Translations under genes and position numbers: made by a program
Shown here: piece after piece, positions 9,001-15,951 of the stretch
How the letters are laid out: each line of letters opens with the position of its first letter
How positions within the stretch are numbered: position 1 is the first letter of the stretch
From: Vibrio splendidus
GTDB taxonomy: Bacteria; Pseudomonadota; Gammaproteobacteria; Enterobacterales; Vibrionaceae
Length of the DNA stretch: 64,000 nt
Assembly (NCBI RefSeq): GCF_003345295.1
Contig: NZ_CP031055.1
Location: 2,418,001-2,482,000 of the forward strand
Reading direction: 5' to 3'
The notes under the pieces: generated by a model
Told to the model about the DNA's origin: nothing
The model's input: only the letters and a program-made list of their open reading frames with translations
Databases searched by the model: none

Positions 9001-11574
9001 ATCGGCGTGGTCATTGTTGAGCGTGTACGTCCATTCACCGCTGTCATCAATACTGAAGGTGCCGTAATTGCCATCTTGAATATCGGTCTGCGCGGTAAAC
9101 ACCGCTTCGTCTAAATCCGGATCGTCAACATTGAGGTTGCCGCCCGTGGTCAGCGTCACGTCTTCTTGCACCGCGCCTTTATCATCACCCGGTTTGCTTG
9201 GCGTGATAACCGCCGCGTCGTCTGAGCCGGTGATGGTCACTGCAATCTCATGCGTGCTGCCGTCGGCAGTTTCTACCGTGAAGGTGCGAACAATTGGAGT
9301 AGAGTCGGCGTCTAGAGCTTGAACATCCGCGTGGTCATTGTTGAGCACATAGGTCCACTCACCGCTGTCATCAATACTGAACGTGCCGTAGTTGCCATCT
9401 TGAATATCGGTCTGCGCGGTAAACACCGCTTCGCCTAAATCTGGATCGTCAACATTGAGGTTACCGCCGGTGGTCAGCGTCACGTCTTCTTGCACGGCAC
9501 CTTTATCATCACCCGGTTTGCTTGGCGTGATGACCGCGGCGTCGTCTGAGCCGGTGATGGTCACTGCAATCTCATGCGTGCTGCCATCCGCAGTTTCTAC
9601 CGTGAAAGTGCGAACGATTGGAGTAGAGTCTGCGTCCAACTCTTGAATATCGGCGTGGTCATTATTGAGGACATACGTCCACTCACCGTCAGCATCGATA
9701 CTGAACGTGCCGTAGTTGCCATCTTGAATATCGGTCTGCGCGGTAAACACCGCTTCGTCCAAATCTGGATCGTCAACATGGAGGTTGCCACCCGTGGTTA
9801 GGGTCACGTCTTCTTGCACGGCGCCAGTATCATCACCCGGTTTGCTTGGCGTGATGACCGCCGCGTCGTCTGAGCCGGTGATGGTCACTGCAATCTCATG
9901 CGTGCTGCCATCCGCAGTTTCTACCGTGAAGGTACGAACGATGGGAGTAGAGTCGGCATCTAACGCTTGAATATCCGCGTGGGTATTGTTGAGTTGATAC
10001 GTCCATTCACCTTTGTCATCGATACTAAACGTGCCGTAATTGCCATCTTGAACATCGGTCTGCGCGGTAAACACCGCTTCGCCTAAATCTGGATCGTCAA
10101 CATTGAGGTTGCCGCCTGTAGTTAAAGTTACGTCTTCTTGCACGGCGCCTTTATCATCGCCAGCTTTGCTTGGCGTGATGATTGCCGCGTCGTCTGAGCC
10201 GGTGATGGTCACTGCAATCTCATGCGTGCTGCCATCCGCAGTTTCTACCGTGAAAGTGCGAACAATGGGAGTCGAGTCGGCATCCAACTCTTGAATATCG
10301 GCGTGGTCATTATTGAGGACATACGTCCACTCACCGTCAGCATCGATACTGAACGTGCCGTAGTTGCCATCTTGAATATCGGTCTGCGCGGTAAACACCG
10401 CTTCGTCCAAATCTGGATCGTCAACATGGAGGTTGCCACCCGTGGTTAGGGTCACGTCTTCTTGCACGGCGCCAGTATCATCACCCGGTTTGCTTGGGGT
10501 GATAACCGCCGCGTCGTCTGAGCCGGTGATGGTCACTGCAATCTCATGCGTGCTGCCGTCGGCAGTCGCAACCGTGAAGGTGCGAACAATGGGAGTAGAG
10601 TCGGCGTCCAGCGCTTGAACATCGGCGTGGTCATTATTGAGAACATACGTCCACTCACCGTCTGCATCGATACTGAACGTGCCGTAGTTGCCATCTTGAA
10701 CATTGGTCTGCGCGGTAAACACCGCTTCGTCTAAATCCGGGTCGTCAACATTGAGGTTGCCACCCGTGGTTAGGGTCACGTCTTCTTGCACCGCGCCTTT
10801 ATCATCACCCGGTTTGCTTGGGGTGATAACCGCCGCGTCGTCTGAGCCGGTGATGGTCACTGCAATCTCATGCGTGCTGCCGTCGGCAGTCGCAACCGTG
10901 AAGGTGCGAACAATGGGAGTAGAGTCGGCATCTAGCGCTTGGACATCGGCGTGGTCATTATTGAGCGTGTACGTCCACTCACCGCTGTCATCAATACTGA
11001 ACGTGCCGTAATTGCCATCTTGAACATCGGTCTGCGCGGTAAACACCGCTTCGCCTAAATCTGGATCGTCAACATTGAGGTTACCGCCCGTGGTTAGCGT
11101 CACGTCTTCTTGCAAGTCACCGTTATCGCTTCCACTAATAATAGCGGATACTGATTCAGAAATAACATCAATAGTAGAATTAAAAACAGTGTTCAAAGTG
11201 ACTTGTTGAGCTTCATTTATCCCCTTGGTCTCAAAGAACGTTTTCGCTAAAACTTCCACGCCATCTCTTTCAATACTTCCAGAAGTTATCAAACTAGAGC
11301 CACTGACATTTCCAGCCGCGGTAGCAAATTCACTCCCTAATAAAGTAGGGTCTAAGCCGTCTTCGAGAGCATTGAATAACGCAATAACATCTGGTGATAT
11401 GTCAATATTTTCGTGTTGATCAACAAACGTAACTTCAGGTTCTTTATTGCCTTCAAACGTTTCGACAATAATTTCACCAGGAAACAACTGCTGCCCAGGT
11501 TCGACTACTTTAATTTTACCATCCAAACCTATAACAACATGCGTTTCTACTGCTAACTTCATTCTGTCGACCAC
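1..11574 (-). CDS. giant retention-module adhesin with VCBS repeats and two vWA domains (C-terminus outside window)
   Basis: The minus frame stays open from about 11574 to the window edge, so at least 3858 residues are visible. No Sec signal is present, as expected for type I secretion; the C-terminal signal would lie beyond position 1. Order seen: retention module (about residues 1-150) with TAAG at 85-88, matching the LapG-type cleavage motif; 22 VCBS-like units of 108 residues (155-2530); a cadherin-like domain (about 2540-2625); an unrecognised beta-rich domain (about 2630-2830); another Ig/VCBS-like domain; a vWA domain with DASSSM (about 3075-3295); a second cadherin-like domain; and a second vWA domain with DVSSSM (about 3540-3780). 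By family, such proteins are LapA/FrhA-type cell-surface adhesins held in the outer membrane. The start is GTG at 11574, with AGGGG 9 bases upstream; ATG at 11562 is the alternative and has a poorer ribosome site. The divergent tolC/ompA pair supports type I export. The ligand is unknown. Confidence 0.93.
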   Translation of the reverse strand, partial: MVDRMKLAVETHVVIGLDGKIKVVEPGQQLFPGEIIVETFEGNKEPEVTFVDQHENIDISPDVIALFNALEDGLDPTLLGSEFATAAGNVSGSSLITSGSIERDGVEVLAKTFFETKGINEAQQVTLNTVFNSTIDVISESVSAIISGSDNGDLQEDVTLTTGGNLNVDDPDLGEAVFTAQTDVQDGNYGTFSIDDSGEWTYTLNNDHADVQALDADSTPIVRTFTVATADGSTHEIAVTITGSDDAAVITPSKPGDDKGAVQEDVTLTTGGNLNVDDPDLDEAVFTAQTNVQDGNYGTFSIDADGEWTYVLNNDHADVQALDADSTPIVRTFTVATADGSTHEIAVTITGSDDAAVITPSKPGDDTGAVQEDVTLTTGGNLHVDDPDLDEAVFTAQTDIQDGNYGTFSIDADGEWTYVLNNDHADIQELDADSTPIVRTFTVETADGSTHEIAVTITGSDDAAIITPSKAGDDKGAVQEDVTLTTGGNLNVDDPDLGEAVFTAQTDVQDGNYGTFSIDDKGEWTYQLNNTHADIQALDADSTPIVRTFTVETADGSTHEIAVTITGSDDAAVITPSKPGDDTGAVQEDVTLTTGGNLHVDDPDLDEAVFTAQTDIQDGNYGTFSIDADGEWTYVLNNDHADIQELDADSTPIVRTFTVETADGSTHEIAVTITGSDDAAVITPSKPGDDKGAVQEDVTLTTGGNLNVDDPDLGEAVFTAQTDIQDGNYGTFSIDDSGEWTYVLNNDHADVQALDADSTPIVRTFTVETADGSTHEIAVTITGSDDAAVITPSKPGDDKGAVQEDVTLTTGGNLNVDDPDLDEAVFTAQTDIQDGNYGTFSIDDSGEWTYTLNNDHADVQALDSDSTPIVRTFTVATADGSTHEIAVTITGSDDAAVITPSKPGDDKGAVQEDVTLTTGGNLNVDDPDLDEAVFTAQTDIQDGHYGTFSIDADGEWTYVLNNDHADIQELDADSTPIVRTFTVETADGSTHEIAVTITGSDDAAIITPSKAGDDKGAVQEDVTLTTGGNLNVDDPDLDEAVFTAQTDIQDGNYGTFSIDDKGEWTYQLNNTHADIQALDADSTPIVRTFTVETADGSTHEIAVTITGSDDAAVITPSKPGDDTGAVQEDVTLTTGGNLHVDDPDLDEAVFTAQTDIQDGNYGTFSIDADGEWTYVLNNDHADIQELDADSTPIVRTFTVETADGSTHEIAVTITGSDDAAVITPSKPGDDKGAVQEDVTLTTGGNLNVDDPDLGEAVFTAQTDIQDGNYGTFSIDDSGEWTYVLNNDHADVQALDADSTPIVRTFTVETADGSTHEIAVTITGSDDAAVITPSKPGDDKGAVQEDVTLTTGGNLNVDDPDLDEAVFTAQTDIQDGNYGTFSIDDKGEWTYQLNNTHADIQALDADSTPIVRTFTVETADGSTHEIAVTITGSDDAAVITPSKPGDDKGAVQEDVTLTTGGNLNVDDPDLDEAVFTAQTDIQDGNYGTFSIDDKGEWTYQLNNTHADIQALDADSTPIVRTFTVETADGSTHEIAVTITGSDDAAVITPSKPGDDKGAVQEDVTLTTGGNLNVDDPDLDEAVFTAQTDIQDGNYGTFSIDDKGEWTYQLNNTHADIQALDADSTPIVRTFTVETADGSTHEIAVTITGSDDAAVITPSKPGDDKGAVQEDVTLTTGGNLNVDDPDLDEAVFTAQTDIQDGHYGTFSIDADGEWTYVLNNDHADIQELDADSTPIVRTFTVETADGSTHEIAVTITGSDDAAIITPSKAGDDKGAVQEDVTLTTGGNLNVDDPDLGEAVFTAQTDVQDGNYGTFSIDDKGEWTYQLNNTHADIQALDADSTPIVRTFTVETADGSTHEIAVTITGSDDAAVITPSKPGDDTGAVQEDVTLTTGGNLHVDDPDLDEAVFTAQTDIQDGNYGTFSIDADGEWTYVLNNDHADIQELDADSTPIVRTFTVETADGSTHEIAVTITGSDDAAVITPSKPGDDKGAVQEDVTLTTGGNLNVDDPDLGEAVFTAQTDIQDGNYGTFSIDDSGEWTYVLNNDHADVQALDADSTPIVRTFTVETADGSTHEIAVTITGSDDAAVITPSKPGDDKGAVQEDVTLTTGGNLNVDDPDLDEAVFTAQTDIQDGNYGTFSIDDKGEWTYQLNNTHADIQALDADSTPIVRTFTVETADGSTHEIAVTITGSDDAAVITPSKPGDDKGAVQEDVTLTTGGNLNVDDPDLDEAVFTAQTDIQDGNYGTFSIDDKGEWTYQLNNTHADIQALDADSTPIVRTFTVETADGSTHEIAVTITGSDDAAVITPSKPGDDKGAVQEDVTLTTGGNLNVDDPDLDEAVFTAQTDIQDGNYGTFSIDDKGEWTYQLNNTHADIQALDADSTPIVRTFTVETADGSTHEIAVTITGSDDAAVITPSKPGDDTGAVQEDVTLTTGGNLNVDDPDLDEAVFTAQTDIQDGNYGTFSIDADGEWTYVLNNDHADVQALDADSTPIVRTFTVATADGSTHEIAVTITGSDDKPEFVSGNNDSHGLNSLGLVDDDVYSFSVLENSPGQTVGQVGAFDVDSASQLTYSLSNHTDLFQIDAVSGEISLKPGVSLNHEDIESYSVGVLVTDESGETDTAQVQIAVGDVNEGPTALDDKGITTETKTLDSSNWIASDDIKVDVYVIDSVTGEKVADATLADYTGDGDNKYGVHSDLDNPSDRVQSGQIGYDDATQKSEAMSFTFANNQLANHAQVEVKNLWTDTNNGSWEPGIEQGVWKAYFDGELIATGIFEGNRGGSQLVSIDASGRYFDTIELSAIGYKDGVVDPKGSEYFVTEVSADLTSFDSNYHTHGTGLLTLDVLANDSDPENDELTIVDYPQANYITLQNGQFVFDAEKYLDSLPLAEQTLSVGEVKTVEFEYTIQDEDGLQDTASVTVTIIGESISLDNESVTLEESDLGANQTVFVEGELDADLGSAEEAEYRFDSTQDLSGLTSNGLVVQFELSQDQTEFSAFTEVNGHRVDVLSAKIDQATGEYQVSQHAALDHLEQGNDSLMLDLNITLDVGHQVEQAQLNIEVVDVIPEAGTHQHTIKDVQPQSNSVVIALDASSSMNDTVLDSNGLQTTRWDLAQTSIKSMFEKYDELGDVKFQIATHSGSPSGKTSNWIESEQDITDFFATVSPAGWTPYYEAIEQVEDIVSADGFSSQVAGSNTQLYFISDGQPSDFSGWTRQDFYSSQARTSLMDDLDPAHFSNQSHYDDLLSGRVAPTDAEEKLILELAMENGVSANGHTFNNIWALGIGDSASLNYLKPVATSSGSALVVDESNVENVLVTTVPGEVQSDVFSQVGGEIQWVNSLEIKGENYQFDKQTGTVSKTDVNGISSQVSEHSLLEVETNFGQLTINFENGWYDYKANNVDGDQSESFAFKVIDADGDIATNDITINIKDGAPEFISPNDEDQIRGSDGHGLATTDTISFDVAEHESGILVGKVAAFDPDNDTITYTLKGDDSDKFRIDSNTGEIWLKDSDALDFDLSSAHELIVEASDGSDLDQTTVTLNVVENRAPENTAVVGFAEVEEQPINKITVVFDVSSSMTRTFDGTNTYRDNDLPDEVLASRTESRAYKAAEALHEMVEDLIQQGGSSNSYIRLVKFAGETEEQSWFELGDILEMTRPPELNGRELTDMAYLTDVNKYVNEWCWIDNRGMNTDYNDALEAVMAPSDSSNRFPWQDGLNAQGELDWDLLLKEQPIESHDSIFFMSDGAPNPRDGAVVADDLSDRWEQYVQDNQASVYGIGIATRGDENVADAMNGITDTVVYVDSGESLGQLLKHYTPEPIAGELLSGSFDPDGDTLQVSTQTNDFRLMNTEFMGFDTPPNVTSSIVSE
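3985..11112 (-). repeat. 22 tandem 324-bp VCBS-like repeat units
   Basis: The unit start CAAGAAGACGTG recurs exactly every 324 bp (21 steps of 324 between 11112 and 4308), each unit encoding 108 residues. Units begin QEDVTLTTGG and contain GEWTY, STPIVRTFTV and HEIAVTITGSDD. Many units are nearly identical in DNA. There is higher-order structure: a run of units at about 5243-6520 recurs at 7511-8790 (2268 bp = 7 units away) and again at 9131-10300 (1620 bp = 5 units further). This indicates recent segmental duplication within the array. Confidence 0.95.
11311..11322 (-). other. predicted LapG-type cleavage motif (TAAG) in retention module
   Basis: Residues 85-88 of the adhesin (GTG numbering) read T-A-A-G, in the context FATAAGNVSG. 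The LapG periplasmic protease of the Pseudomonas LapA system cuts after a [T/A/P]AA[G/V] motif near the adhesin N-terminus. The position about 85 residues in, followed by a Ser/Gly-rich segment, fits known retention modules. Cleavage here is inferred, not shown. Confidence 0.75.
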
Positions 11575-11930
11575 TGCTCATATCCCCTAGAAATCATCGA
11601 TTAGATTCATCAATCAAACCCAACACAACAAGTTCATTTATTGGCAAGAAAAATAATTGGGTAATTTATCATCAAAAGGCCCTTATAAAACACGCACTTT
11701 TATGGGCTTAAATTTTCATGTTTTAAATTGGTTTTATTTTTATTCAAACAATAATATTTTATTAACACATTAAAAATTGAAGAAGTGTCATATATTTTTC
11801 GATTAAAAATAAGTTTATGACCAGTAATAATCTCAGAATATTGAATGACATTCTTTAAGCATTTTCATTCATTCTAAATCAATAAAAACAAATAATGACC
11901 TAAATATTATTAACAAATTGGAGAATTTCC
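11575..11930. promoter_or_regulatory. AT-rich divergent promoter region between adhesin and tolC-like gene
   Basis: These 356 bases are very AT-rich, with runs of T and A around 11640-11780, and separate two diverging transcription units. They must hold promoters for both the adhesin and the tolC/ompA pair. I could not assign a convincing -35/-10 pair or a known operator. The composition would suit H-NS silencing, but that is inference. Confidence 0.5.
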
Positions 11931-13244
11931 TTGAAGCTAATTTACTGTAGCTTACTGTGCAGTGGACTTTTATTACCACTACCGTCTTGGGCACAGTCTT
12001 TAGAGCAAGCGGTATCACAAACCTTTGCCACAAATCCAGAAATTAAAAGTGCGTTTAATGAATATATAAGCAAACGCTATTTAATCGATGCATCTACAGG
12101 AGCCTATAAACCGAGTTTGGATTTAGATGCAGGAATAGGATATGAAGCAATTAATCCGGCTTCTGAAATCGTTCGCGGATCAACTGAAATGACACGTAGA
12201 GAAGCATCACTTACGCTAAATCAGTTGATATGGGATGGTTCAAAAACTCTGAATGATATTGATCGCGTCTCTGCAGATGCTGAGTCAGTTCGACTACAGC
12301 TATTATCGAATGCACAAAATACAGCACTCGACGTAGTCAGAGTTTATATTGAGACTATTGAAGGCTTTGAGATTCTCGCTCTATCAGAAAGTAATCTCGC
12401 AACACACGAAAAAATATACGTGGACATAAAAAAGCGCACTGACTCGGGTATCAGTTCAACTGCAGATCTCACGCAAATTGAAGCACGCCTAGCAAAAGCA
12501 CACAGTAATTTAATCGCAGCTGAAAACAACTTGATCGACTCACAGACCACTTTCATTCGCCTTGTTGGAGAAGCCCCTCAGTCCCTTGTTTTTCCTCGAG
12601 CCGATAAAAACTTTATCCCATTAACGTTAGAGCTAGCTCAAGAGCAAGCTTATGAAGCTCATCCTGTTATTAAAATATCACAAGTGGATGTTGAGTCTGC
12701 AAAATTCCAATATAAACAAAGCCAATCGAACTACTTCCCAACACTTTCATTCGAAGCTAAGCAGAGCTGGAAAGAGGATGCTGGAGGAATAAAAGGTAGT
12801 AGCGATGAAACAACAGCGATGATACGACTTAATTATAATCTTTATAATGGAGGTCGAGATTCAGCAAAGAGCTCAGAAATGGCTTACCAATTAAACAAAG
12901 CCAAAGATTTACGAGAGAGAGCATATCGCTCAGTTAAAGAAGAGCTACAACTTTCTTGGAGCGCTTTAGAAATGACATCTCAACAAAAAGTGTTCCTTGC
13001 AGATCATGTGGACTCGGCTTCTGAAACAGTCATTGCTTACGAAAAACAATACTTAATAGGCAAACGTACTTTGCTCGATCTTTTGAATACTGAAAATGAA
13101 CTTTTCGAGTCACGAAAAGGTTACGTTGAAGCAAAATACTCCGAGCAATACGCTAAATATAGAGTCCTTACTTCCACAGGCAACCTATTGAATGCACTGA
13201 GAGTTAACTTACCAAAAGAGTGGACAGATAAGGTGGATTACTAA
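11931..13244 (+). CDS. TolC-family outer-membrane efflux/type I secretion protein
   Basis: 437 residues with a clear Sec signal peptide (hydrophobic core after MKLIYC, cleavage likely after SWA at about residue 21). The rest is two long alpha-helical OEP repeats rich in Gln, Glu and Ala, with the motif LNYNLYNGG before the second repeat, as in TolC, LapE and AprF channels. The start is TTG at 11931, with GGAG eight bases upstream. The stop overlaps the next ATG by one base (TAATG), so translation is probably coupled to the OmpA-like gene. Divergence from the giant adhesin suggests it is the dedicated outer-membrane channel for that protein. The inner-membrane ABC transporter and adaptor are not in the window. 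Confidence 0.9.
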   Translation: MKLIYCSLLCSGLLLPLPSWAQSLEQAVSQTFATNPEIKSAFNEYISKRYLIDASTGAYKPSLDLDAGIGYEAINPASEIVRGSTEMTRREASLTLNQLIWDGSKTLNDIDRVSADAESVRLQLLSNAQNTALDVVRVYIETIEGFEILALSESNLATHEKIYVDIKKRTDSGISSTADLTQIEARLAKAHSNLIAAENNLIDSQTTFIRLVGEAPQSLVFPRADKNFIPLTLELAQEQAYEAHPVIKISQVDVESAKFQYKQSQSNYFPTLSFEAKQSWKEDAGGIKGSSDETTAMIRLNYNLYNGGRDSAKSSEMAYQLNKAKDLRERAYRSVKEELQLSWSALEMTSQQKVFLADHVDSASETVIAYEKQYLIGKRTLLDLLNTENELFESRKGYVEAKYSEQYAKYRVLTSTGNLLNALRVNLPKEWTDKVDY

Positions 13245-13855
13245 TGTACAAACAAACCATTTTTTGGTCTTTTCTATTTTTCACTTTCAACATTCAAGCA
13301 AGTGATGAAATTAGTTACATCCCAACCCCGACTATAAGTCAAGTTGCAGACCAATTTGACCAAGATAGTGATGGGGTCATCAATGAAAGAGACCTTTGCC
13401 CAGACACCCCTCAATTTGCCGAGATAGACAATGATGGATGTGGAAGCCTTGTTGATACAGAGGATTCATATGTTATTCGAATCTTATTCAATAATGACTC
13501 CGATACAATAAATTCTATTTATGATCAGCAAATCAAAGGTATGGTTAACTTCTTAAAGCAGTATTCGAATACCGCAATTGAAATTCAAGGTTACGCCAGT
13601 AACGTCGGAAATCACCAATACAACATGACTCTTTCGACACGTAGAGCTAAACAAGTTCGTAACAAAATAATAAATTTGGGTATAACAGAAAGTCGAATAA
13701 GGATTGTAGGCTTTGGTGATACTCAACTGAGTTCAATAGGTATTGATGAAATAAGCCATGCTCTAAATCGAAAGGTTACAGCTACGGTCGTAGGACATAA
13801 AGGTGAAGTAAAAGAAGAGTGGAATATATTTACAACTCTTCCAAAAGCACATTAA
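13244..13855 (+). CDS. OmpA-family protein with thrombospondin type 3-like calcium motif
   Basis: 203 residues. A Sec signal precedes SDEISYIP (cleavage likely after IQA). A short acidic segment DQDSDGVINERDLCPDTP resembles a thrombospondin type 3 calcium-binding repeat. The C-terminal half is an OmpA domain with the peptidoglycan-binding pattern (YNMTLSTRRAKQVRNKI, followed by an RIRIVGFGD segment). No lipobox is seen and there is no N-terminal barrel, so it is probably a periplasmic or outer-membrane-associated peptidoglycan anchor. It overlaps the tolC-like stop by one base and is followed by a terminator. Pairs like this commonly accompany type I adhesin exporters; the exact role here is inferred. 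Confidence 0.85.
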   Translation: MYKQTIFWSFLFFTFNIQASDEISYIPTPTISQVADQFDQDSDGVINERDLCPDTPQFAEIDNDGCGSLVDTEDSYVIRILFNNDSDTINSIYDQQIKGMVNFLKQYSNTAIEIQGYASNVGNHQYNMTLSTRRAKQVRNKIINLGITESRIRIVGFGDTQLSSIGIDEISHALNRKVTATVVGHKGEVKEEWNIFTTLPKAH

Positions 13856-13862
13856 CACGATA

Positions 13863-13891
13863 AGATGGGATGCAGTGCATCCCATCTTTGT
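13863..13891 (+). terminator. rho-independent terminator after tolC/ompA pair
   Basis: Arms AGATGGGATGC and GCATCCCATCT enclose a 3-base loop, followed by TTTGT. It ends the tolC/ompA unit. A perfect 16-base palindrome (GTCTCAATATTGAGAC) follows directly at about 13890-13905. Confidence 0.75.
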
Positions 13892-13905
13892 CTCAATATT
13901 GAGAC

Positions 13906-14201
13906 TTTATAATAACAACCAAAAAACAACCACCCATTATTTATAAATAGTTATATTATTATCCCGAAAATAAAAAGGAAATAAATGGTGTGTTAAAATT
14001 AACAATCATTAGCAATCACTTCACGCCAATATAATACTAATAAAGTTTCATACATTACCAGAATCATCAAATAATGCTTATAACAACATCGTTAATAGCG
14101 TATGTACACCATATTCCCAACTCTATATTTAGATTAGCTCAACTATATCCACAGAACTCGATTTACTTAAAAGCCCAAACACATTATATAGCGATAGAAA
14201 T
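13906..14201. other. AT-rich intergenic region upstream of SgrR-family gene
   Basis: About 300 bases without an ORF or a recognisable RNA. I looked for an SgrS-like sRNA divergent from the regulator, because sgrS flanks sgrR in enterobacteria, and saw neither a conserved seed nor a terminator on the minus strand. Confidence 0.4.
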
Positions 14202-15860
14202 ATGACTGAAACATGCCTTCGCAGGCTAAACCAATTGTTGGGCCACTACGATCATTCAGTCCTTTATGAGGTTAACTTAGATGAACTGGAGAACGTGTTT
14301 GCCACCTCCCGACGTAACACATCTAACATTCTAAAAATTTTAGGGGATTACAATTGGATTTTCTGGCAACCAGGAATAGGGAGAGGAAAAAGTAGCACCA
14401 TCCAAATAACAGTCTCAATGTATCAAGCAATCTATCAGACCCTTAGCAGTGAAATCGAATCAAGTAACTTTGACGTTATTGCGAAGATTCTACATACCTA
14501 TCAAGAGGTTGCGGCCAACGCTTTAAATCAAGCAATGCTTGAATCCAATAGGAATAAAGAAGAATCAAATTCTCTAGTGATCACTCAATATCCCTGGGTT
14601 AATGAACTAAATCCAACTTTGACTTACCGGTTTTCAGAGCTACAAATAGCTCGAAGTCTTTATGACACCTTACTGATAGTTAATGTACACGGGAAATTGG
14701 AGACTCAACTAGCCTATGATTACAGGGTAGATGGCAAACGTATCTACCTCTGGATCAGACCAGAAGTAATTTGCCATGATGGATTGCCTTTGACTATAGA
14801 TGATGTGGTTTTTAGCCTTAGAGAACTAAAAAATACACAAGGTCCAGTTAGTCTATTATTCAAGCAAGTTGAAGATATCTATTTTTCAGAGTCTGAAAGA
14901 GCCGTTTGCATTCAACTAGAAAGTGAAAATCCACTTTTCCTATATTGTCTTGCTACAGCGAATGCTTCAGTTTTTACTAGTCGCAACCTTTCCTTCTCTA
15001 AGAAGAGAAATATACCCATCGGTACCGGTCCATTCTCACTATCTTGTTGGGATAAAGATAAGGTCGTACTAAGAAAGAACCCACATTATTTTGCTAAAAA
15101 CGCATTGCTTCAAGAAATAACGCTTTCACACCAAGGCAGCCAACTTGAGCACTTTGTAAGTTTCAATCATCCAGCCCTCGAAACAGAAAAGCATCTAATC
15201 CAAGCCTTTTCATACTTAGCTTATAATATGCGTGAAAGTAGTGATATTTCACCCCACACGATCGATAACCTTTTTAAGTACCTAAAATCAATTCGAAACC
15301 AATTTAGCGCCAGTGAAAACTTACACCCGATGACACTAAATGAGTCTTCTTCATGCTCTATAAACCCGATTTCGACACCGATATTAAGTGGAAAGTTGGT
15401 CTTAACGCACCCGAAATGGACAATTAAGTATCTTGAGCACCTTTCTAACTGGTTAATTAAAAAAATTTCCGAGACAGGTATAATCGTGGATGTCGTTATC
15501 TTACCCAATGCGAGCACACCAGAAATGCTTAGAGATCAAGCCGATCTCTTATTTGTAGAAGAGGTTATAGAACAACCCTTAGAGTTCGGTCTTTATGAAT
15601 GGCTGTTAGCCAGCACTGCCATTCGATTTATTTACCCTTATAAACAACTTTTAGAACACACATCTGACCTTCATAAGCGATTAGCAAATGAAGACCAACT
15701 ACCGCAATTAGTCACGCGGTTTAATCAACTATGTTCTGAAAGCTCTTTACTCCCACTTTTTTGGGGACAAGAAGAAGTAGTTCAAGCGAAACAAGTTAAT
15801 GGGCTTTACATAAACAAGTCGGGATACAGTGATTTTTATAAGCTTTGGATCAATAACTAA
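14202..15860 (+). CDS. SgrR-family transcriptional regulator with solute-binding-like domain
   Basis: 552 residues. The N-terminal about 110 residues match the SgrR winged-helix DNA-binding domain (LGHYDHSVLYEVNLDELENVF, then TSRRNTSNILKIL). The rest resembles the family-5 oligopeptide-binding fold (ITQYPWVNELNPTLTYRFSELQ and WIRPEVICHDGLPLTIDDVVFSLREL). There is no signal peptide, so the binding domain is cytoplasmic, as in SgrR and SgrR-like regulators. The ribosome site before the ATG is weak. E. coli SgrR senses sugar-phosphate stress and activates sgrS; no sgrS or sugar transporter gene is adjacent here, so the ligand and targets are unknown. It follows the adhesin export pair but is separated from it by a terminator. 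Confidence 0.8.
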   Translation: MTETCLRRLNQLLGHYDHSVLYEVNLDELENVFATSRRNTSNILKILGDYNWIFWQPGIGRGKSSTIQITVSMYQAIYQTLSSEIESSNFDVIAKILHTYQEVAANALNQAMLESNRNKEESNSLVITQYPWVNELNPTLTYRFSELQIARSLYDTLLIVNVHGKLETQLAYDYRVDGKRIYLWIRPEVICHDGLPLTIDDVVFSLRELKNTQGPVSLLFKQVEDIYFSESERAVCIQLESENPLFLYCLATANASVFTSRNLSFSKKRNIPIGTGPFSLSCWDKDKVVLRKNPHYFAKNALLQEITLSHQGSQLEHFVSFNHPALETEKHLIQAFSYLAYNMRESSDISPHTIDNLFKYLKSIRNQFSASENLHPMTLNESSSCSINPISTPILSGKLVLTHPKWTIKYLEHLSNWLIKKISETGIIVDVVILPNASTPEMLRDQADLLFVEEVIEQPLEFGLYEWLLASTAIRFIYPYKQLLEHTSDLHKRLANEDQLPQLVTRFNQLCSESSLLPLFWGQEEVVQAKQVNGLYINKSGYSDFYKLWINN

Positions 15861-15880
15861 CCAATAGTGTAAATATCATC

Positions 15881-15912
15881 GTCAACCTAGGCTTAGGTTG
15901 ACGTTCCTAGTC
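15881..15912 (+). terminator. possible terminator between SgrR-family gene and syd
   Basis: A 9-base stem (GTCAACCTA/TAGGTTGAC) with a 4-base loop lies between convergent genes. The following T tract is poor (GTTCCTAGTCTTTT), so termination efficiency is uncertain. Confidence 0.5.
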
Positions 15913-15951
15913 TTTTGGTATCATCGAAAGTCTTCATTAGAAGAGCTCACT

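Noticed and set aside
5243..11011. Many 60-100 codon plus-strand and minus-strand frames across the repeat array
   Set aside because: They recur every 324 bp and are shadows of the adhesin repeats on the minus strand; none has a ribosome site or independent homology.
3985..11112. Direct repeats as a CRISPR array
   Set aside because: The repeats are 324 bp, coding, contiguous and without spacers; no cas genes are present.
12344..12556. Minus-strand ORF inside the tolC-like gene, and similar antisense frames elsewhere
   Set aside because: Antisense frames within well-supported genes; no ribosome sites or homology.
13906..14201. SgrS sRNA next to the SgrR-family gene
   Set aside because: No minus-strand terminator or recognisable seed; Vibrio SgrR-like genes need not be paired with sgrS.
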